From Dolosigranulum pigrum ATCC 51524 (GTDB taxonomy: Bacteria; Bacillota; Bacilli; Lactobacillales; Carnobacteriaceae_A), in the NCBI RefSeq assembly GCF_000245815.1, contig NZ_JH601103.1, positions 1,203,438 to 1,267,437 of the forward strand: a stretch of DNA of 64,000 nt, read 5' to 3'. Made by a program: the position numbers and the translations under genes. How positions within the stretch are numbered: position 1 is the first letter of the stretch; each line of letters starts with the position of its first letter. Shown piece after piece: positions 60,334 to 64,000 of the stretch. The notes under the pieces were generated by a model. The model was given only the letters and a program-made list of their open reading frames with translations, ran no database searches and was not told the origin of the DNA.

Positions 60334-61488
60334 TTACTGAATTGTATTTAAGATAGCTTCCAAATAGCCTGTTTCATCAGCAAAAGTCGCTCCCGATACC
60401 GTATCAGTGGTCTCTTCCGATTCTTTTCCAGCTAATTGATCAATGACTTCTTGTAATTCTTGCACGGTCATCCCCACAACAAATTCAGAAATAGCCTGAT
60501 GGTTCTCGTCATACGTCATAGTCGCATTGCCCTTATCAGCCATTAATTCTGAATAGGATTCAGTATTAGCTCGTTTTGATATTAATATTGAATTTTCTTG
60601 GTAAGCTTCCCCAAAGGCCTGATCGCTATTAGGCACCCCTTCCACATCTGCATCGTCCATAAATTGCAGCTCATCTTGAATAGCTGCTATAATCATGTCA
60701 TCTTGATGCAGAACACCTACTAATGCAAAAGATTTTGAGCCATGTGGAGCTTGTAGTGAATAAGACAACTCTGCATTTTCAATATCTTCCACTCCATCAG
60801 TAGAAAATTCGAATCCATCTTTTGCCACACGAACGATTTCTTCCAAGTATCCGGGCGTATCTACTAATGTTGCACCAGAGATAACATCACTCATACCACT
60901 TGGATCCTCAACACGATGTAAGTCATCGATGGCTTCTTCCAGTTCACTAATTGTTTTTCCTTCTGCAAACTCGCTAATGGCTTGATAACCCTCTACAAGA
61001 GAATTTGTTGCTTCAGCTTTTTCAGTCATCAACTTAGAATATGCCTCATTATTCTCAACTTTACTGATCAAGACTTGATTCTCATCATAGCCTTCACCAA
61101 AGTCATTATCTGAATTGGGTACACCTTGATAATTTTCACTTGCATCTATAAATTGAAATTCATCGATACTGACATTTGTAATTGTATCTCCCTCTAATCC
61201 CACAAAAATAGCTGAGAAAGATCGTTCGCCGTGAGGTGCGCCATACCCGAGCTTCAATGTCATCTGATGTTCTTGATTCTCTTCTACCATTGAATCTGCT
61301 GACGCGGAGTCTTCAATATCTTCCGATTCTTCTACCTTATCTGTTGCTGACTCTGTGCTTTCATCCATTTGTTCAATAACTTCATCAGAATTCACTGTAT
61401 CTTCTGATCCATTTTGAGTATTATTACTACAACTTGCTAACAAGAATGTAACTGACATAACACCCAATGTTTGATAAATCTTTTTCAT
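60334..61488 (-). CDS. Lipoprotein with two tandem SGAT (putative FMN) domains
   Basis: 384 residues. Signal peptide with lipobox LLASC (Cys20), an acidic/Ser-rich spacer (21-75), then two similar domains of about 148 residues (76-224, 239-384). Shared blocks: APHG(E/S)(R/K)SF(A/S), (D)EFQFIDA/DELQFMDD, GVPNSD, FGE(G/A)Y, YS(K/E)LM, (Q)AISEF. Each ends in D-x-x-SGAT: DVISGAT (201-207) and DTVSGAT (362-368). D-x-x-(S/T)GA(T/S) is the ApbE flavin-transferase target, in which the Thr takes FMN, so the protein may be a di-flavin lipoprotein as in PplA of extracellular electron transfer. The fold was not checked and no apbE lies in the window. GGGAGGA precedes ATG 61488. Confidence 0.65.
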   Translation of the reverse strand: MKKIYQTLGVMSVTFLLASCSNNTQNGSEDTVNSDEVIEQMDESTESATDKVEESEDIEDSASADSMVEENQEHQMTLKLGYGAPHGERSFSAIFVGLEGDTITNVSIDEFQFIDASENYQGVPNSDNDFGEGYDENQVLISKVENNEAYSKLMTEKAEATNSLVEGYQAISEFAEGKTISELEEAIDDLHRVEDPSGMSDVISGATLVDTPGYLEEIVRVAKDGFEFSTDGVEDIENAELSYSLQAPHGSKSFALVGVLHQDDMIIAAIQDELQFMDDADVEGVPNSDQAFGEAYQENSILISKRANTESYSELMADKGNATMTYDENHQAISEFVVGMTVQELQEVIDQLAGKESEETTDTVSGATFADETGYLEAILNTIQ

Positions 61489-61531
61489 CCTGTATTCCTC
61501 CCTTTAGTCCCCTTAATTTATTTACAAGTTC

Positions 61532-61537
61532 ATTATA
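61532..61537 (-). promoter_or_regulatory. Extended -10 promoter of the lipoprotein gene
   Basis: TGA-TATAAT, hexamer 61532-61537, about 45 bp before the ATG; no good -35. Confidence 0.5.
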
Positions 61538-61710
61538 TCACAATTAATCTAGTAGAATTCTTTTCCTGTTATATTTTAATTGATTTTTAATGACATTAAT
61601 CACTCAACATCTTGCTTTATTATTTTTATAGAGTCTATTCATGCTATTTTCATCCATTTGCGTTAAAATAATAAGTGTTAGGAAAATGATAAAAAAAGGA
61701 GCACCTATTA

Positions 61711-62637
61711 ATGAAATTACGTTGGAAAATTGTAACAGGAGCAACACTATTAAGTGGTACCATCGCTTATATCAGTCATCTTCTCTACAAAAATGCAGTT
61801 GATAATCAAGGCTTGAATGAAGTCGCTGATCACTCGATGCGCCAAGTCTATGCTGAAGATCCTTGGAAAGAGGCCAAAAAATGGTTTCATTCAGTCGAAT
61901 ATGAAGAGTACACCATTCAATCCTATGATGATTTGACTTTATATGGAAAATTTATTCCACACGAAGAACACCCAGAGCGCGTAGTCATAATTGCTCATGG
62001 ATACGGACAAAGTAATCTAGATATGGCGCCTTGGGTTCATTTATTTTATGATTTAGGGTATAGTATTTTGTTACCCGATGCGCGTGGCCACGGCAAAAGT
62101 CAAGGAAATTATATTGGTTTTGGCTGGCACGAACGGCTAGATTATCTAGAATGGATAGATTGGTTGAACAGTACCTACGATCATCCTAATACTGTCTTAT
62201 TTGGCTTAAGTATGGGAGCTTCAACCGTTATGAATGTTAGTGGTGAGCCCCTTCCTGATAATGTTAAAGCGATTATCGAAGATTGTGGCTATAGTTCAAC
62301 TTATGAAGAATTAGCTTACCAACTCCGTGCTCAATACAAACTTCCTGCTTTCCCTTTCTTACCACTAACAAGTATCTACACAAAATATCGCGCAAATTAT
62401 TCCTTTAAAGAAGCTAGTCCACTTGAGCAAATTCAAAAAAGCCAGCTACCTATCTTATTCATTCATGGAGGAAAAGATGAAATTGTCCCAAGTTGGATGG
62501 TGCATGAACTATATGAAGCGGCTGATGAACCGAAAGAGCTTTATTTTGTAGAAGAAGCAACTCATGGATATGCTTATGTCCTTGATAAAGAGACCTATCG
62601 CCAACGCATTGCATCTTTCTTAGCTAAATATATATAA
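61711..62637 (+). CDS. Membrane-anchored alpha/beta hydrolase
   Basis: 308 residues. An N-terminal hydrophobic segment (IVTGATLLSGTIAYISHLLY, about 7-26) is an anchor or uncleaved signal. The hydrolase fold follows: VVIIAHGYGQS (oxyanion region), PDARGHGKSQG, nucleophile GLSMGAS, Asp in HGGKDEIVP and His in ATHGYAY complete the triad. Close to the YqkD/BAAT-like group of Firmicute hydrolases with unknown substrate. AAAAAAGGAG precedes ATG 61711. The promoter is not clear. Confidence 0.85.
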   Translation: MKLRWKIVTGATLLSGTIAYISHLLYKNAVDNQGLNEVADHSMRQVYAEDPWKEAKKWFHSVEYEEYTIQSYDDLTLYGKFIPHEEHPERVVIIAHGYGQSNLDMAPWVHLFYDLGYSILLPDARGHGKSQGNYIGFGWHERLDYLEWIDWLNSTYDHPNTVLFGLSMGASTVMNVSGEPLPDNVKAIIEDCGYSSTYEELAYQLRAQYKLPAFPFLPLTSIYTKYRANYSFKEASPLEQIQKSQLPILFIHGGKDEIVPSWMVHELYEAADEPKELYFVEEATHGYAYVLDKETYRQRIASFLAKYI

Positions 62638-62836
62638 TTTTCACACATAATTTAACCTAAATACGCTATCATTGAGAGGTATTCTCTCGACGATGACGTT
62701 TCTTTATTAGCGCAACCAAACTACTTAATCAACTTTCTATTATATTTTTTTATAAAAAATACTATTAAAAAAACTTTACACATAAATCATTTTAATAAAT
62801 TTGATACTTTCACTAGAAAATGGGATTTAAATGAGT

Positions 62837-62842
62837 TATAAT
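62837..62842 (+). promoter_or_regulatory. -10 element upstream of the SigH-like gene
   Basis: TATAAT at 62837-62842; the -35 is not clear. It would give a leader of about 80 nt. Between 62638 and 62836 there is only AT-rich sequence with a small GAGAG-GTATT-CTCTC hairpin; nothing else was seen. Confidence 0.4.
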
Positions 62843-62927
62843 TAAGATGTCGTTCATTATTAGCGCTTATATTTGAATTTAAGTGTTAATACCGTTATGT
62901 AAACTTTAATAGAAGGGGAGAGGATTT

Positions 62928-63464
62928 ATGAGACAACACATTAACCCGGACGATATCAATATGTCAGAACTACTGGCAATTGTTGGACAGAATAATCGCA
63001 GACAACTAGAACACGCACTGGAAGAATTATGCCGTCCTGTTGTACAATTATTTTTGAAGAAACATCATATTCCACCTGTTCACCAACCAACCATTATCTC
63101 TCAAGCAAAAAAGATACTAAGCGAGGCTGTACAATCTTACAAAACAACCGATCAACATTGCACAAAGAACTTCACAGGATTTAAAGCCTATTATGAATTG
63201 TGTTTAGAGCAAAAGTTGTATGCTGAAATTACTGAATACCAAGCTAGTGATAACAATAAACTTAATAATTCAGTTATTCATAATGTCAGTCAGCCAAATT
63301 CGTTTAGTGCTCTTGAACAAAAGGTATTTGCTTCATACTTATTGAACTCTTCCTACAAAGAGATTGCAAAAGAACTCAATACCGACATTGAACAAGTAAA
63401 GGAAAGTGTTGGGCAATGTGCACACAAACTTACCGAACTAATTAATAAACAACCCCGAATATAA
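62928..63464 (+). CDS. SigH/ComX-like alternative sigma factor
   Basis: 178 residues with two regions. A region 2-like part (about 25-105, LEELCRPVVQLFLKKHHIPP ... FKAYYELCLEQKLYAEIT) ends in the F-K-A-x-x-E-L-C block of the SigH family. Region 4 (about 126-172, FSALEQKVFASYLLNSSYKEIAKELNTDIEQV) is a HTH. The arrangement fits SigH of staphylococci/bacilli or ComX of lactococci, which turn on competence genes. AAGGGGAGAGG precedes ATG 62928. The neighbouring prepilin peptidase gene strengthens the competence link; the true regulon is unknown. Confidence 0.78.
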   Translation: MRQHINPDDINMSELLAIVGQNNRRQLEHALEELCRPVVQLFLKKHHIPPVHQPTIISQAKKILSEAVQSYKTTDQHCTKNFTGFKAYYELCLEQKLYAEITEYQASDNNKLNNSVIHNVSQPNSFSALEQKVFASYLLNSSYKEIAKELNTDIEQVKESVGQCAHKLTELINKQPRI

Positions 63465-63491
63465 AGAAGTCCTTTCTGATAAATATCTACA

Positions 63492-63530
63492 TAAAGCAGC
63501 TCATCTGACCTAAGATGAACTGCTTTATTT
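63492..63530 (+). terminator. Bidirectional terminator, sigma factor and prepilin peptidase genes
   Basis: AAAGCAGCTCATCT/AGATGAACTGCTTT with one mismatch, a 6-nt loop and a TATTT tail, between convergent genes. Confidence 0.85.
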
Positions 63531-63535
63531 AACCT

Positions 63536-64000
63536 TTATTGAGTAAATAAGACAATCATAGCTCCCAGACAAATATAAGGACCAAATGGCAATCTTACTT
63601 CCAAACAAGCATGTCGTCTATATTGTTTATAAAAACTAATCAATGCTAATACAGAAGCCCACCATACAATCCAGAGACTACTTTTCCAGCCAAAGATTGC
63701 TCCTAAAAGAATTAATAACTTCACATCTCCCATTCCTAATGATTCTTTCTTCGTACAGACCATTACTATAACTAACATAATTAGTTGTATGACAGCTCCT
63801 AGCAAAGCAGCTTGCCAAGAAACAGGTGATAACATCACTAATATTGGCGCAAACATAAGTAAAAAATGATTAGGAATGCGATAATGCCAATAATCACTAA
63901 CTGAAATAATGGCAGAAAAGCTAATCAACAATAAGTAAAAAATTAATTCTTCCGACCAACCCACTTTTAGATAGCTCCATACAAATAGGACGCCTGTCAG
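63536..64000 (-). CDS. comC: Prepilin peptidase (ComC/PilD, A24), 5' end cut by window
   Basis: Membrane aspartyl protease that cleaves and methylates type IV prepilins and competence pseudopilins. 154 residues are visible: about six TM helices, the first catalytic Asp in SVSDYWHYRIPN and the second in GMGDVKLL. The reading frame stays open to position 64000 (LTGVLFVWSYLK precedes GWSEE), and the leading LTG fits the end of the typical PLxELLTG element, so the N-terminal zinc-binding part lies outside. A GTG at 63964 is an internal codon, not the start. Confidence 0.88.
   Translation of the reverse strand: MTGVLFVWSYLKVGWSEELIFYLLLISFSAIISVSDYWHYRIPNHFLLMFAPILVMLSPVSWQAALLGAVIQLIMLVIVMVCTKKESLGMGDVKLLILLGAIFGWKSSLWIVWWASVLALISFYKQYRRHACLEVRLPFGPYICLGAMIVLFTQ

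Noticed and set aside
1..64000. tRNA, rRNA, CRISPR arrays, prophage genes or an intact transposase
   Set aside because: None could be seen on either strand; small RNAs such as the SRP RNA or RNase P RNA were also not recognised.

Overview
The window is a 64 kb piece of a low-GC Gram-positive (Firmicutes) chromosome, most likely a member of the Lactobacillales of the Carnobacteriaceae/Aerococcaceae type. Reasons: AT-rich sequence with strong AGGAGG ribosome sites, a PolC-type replicase, tRNA-synthetase control by a T-box, the rimP-nusA-ylxR-ylxQ-infB-rbfA and rnc-smc-ftsY-ylxM-ffh clusters, a MutY without its iron-sulfur cysteines (known from lactic acid bacteria), and PTS-based MurNAc use. 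The species cannot be fixed from the sequence alone. Most genes lie on the minus strand. No rRNA, tRNA, CRISPR array, prophage or intact insertion sequence was seen.

Layout. 1-9.0 kb (minus): mutY (cut by the window edge), recX, hflX, miaA, a small membrane protein, nfo, aspS and hisS, the last two behind a T-box leader. 9.1-11.0 kb (plus): a cell-wall amidase with three SH3 domains and an OsmC-like protein. 11.1-12.9 kb: a Vga/VmlR-type ABC-F ribosome-protection protein behind a leader that looks like a ribosome-controlled attenuator. 12.95-18.35 kb: a MurNAc catabolic operon (murR-murQ-murP-mupG) between two decayed direct-repeat copies of the same gene end, with hairpins and gene debris around it. 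18.35-20.3 kb: an S66 peptidase and a formate/nitrite-type channel.

20.4-34.5 kb (minus): uppS-cdsA-rseP-proS-polC and rimP-nusA-ylxR-ylxQ-infB-rbfA, with a leader terminator before rimP. 34.7-40.4 kb: a cytoplasmic-looking sulfatase, an unlisted 30-residue membrane peptide with its own promoter and terminator, pyrH-frr, three little-known proteins, a glyoxalase II and a small acidic protein. 40.6 kb: an AraC-type regulator. 41.4-51.8 kb (minus): rpsP-khpA-rimM-trmD and rnc-smc-HAD-ftsY-ylxM-ffh. 52-58 kb: hemolysin-III-like protein, dfrA-thyA-ABC-F (Uup/YfmR type), cold-shock protein with an RNase H-like protein, and a sodium:alanine symporter. 58.4-64 kb: an OatA-like O-acyltransferase, a lipoprotein with two SGAT flavinylation motifs, a membrane-anchored hydrolase, a SigH/ComX-like sigma factor, and a prepilin peptidase cut by the window edge.

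Themes. Most of the window is core translation, RNA and cell-envelope machinery. Peptidoglycan turnover recurs (amidase, S66 peptidase, mur operon, OatA-like protein, uppS). The most interesting accessory signals are the ABC-F attenuator, the repeat-flanked mur operon with its palindromic operator, the two-SGAT lipoprotein (possible extracellular electron transfer) and the sigma factor/ComC pair (possible competence).
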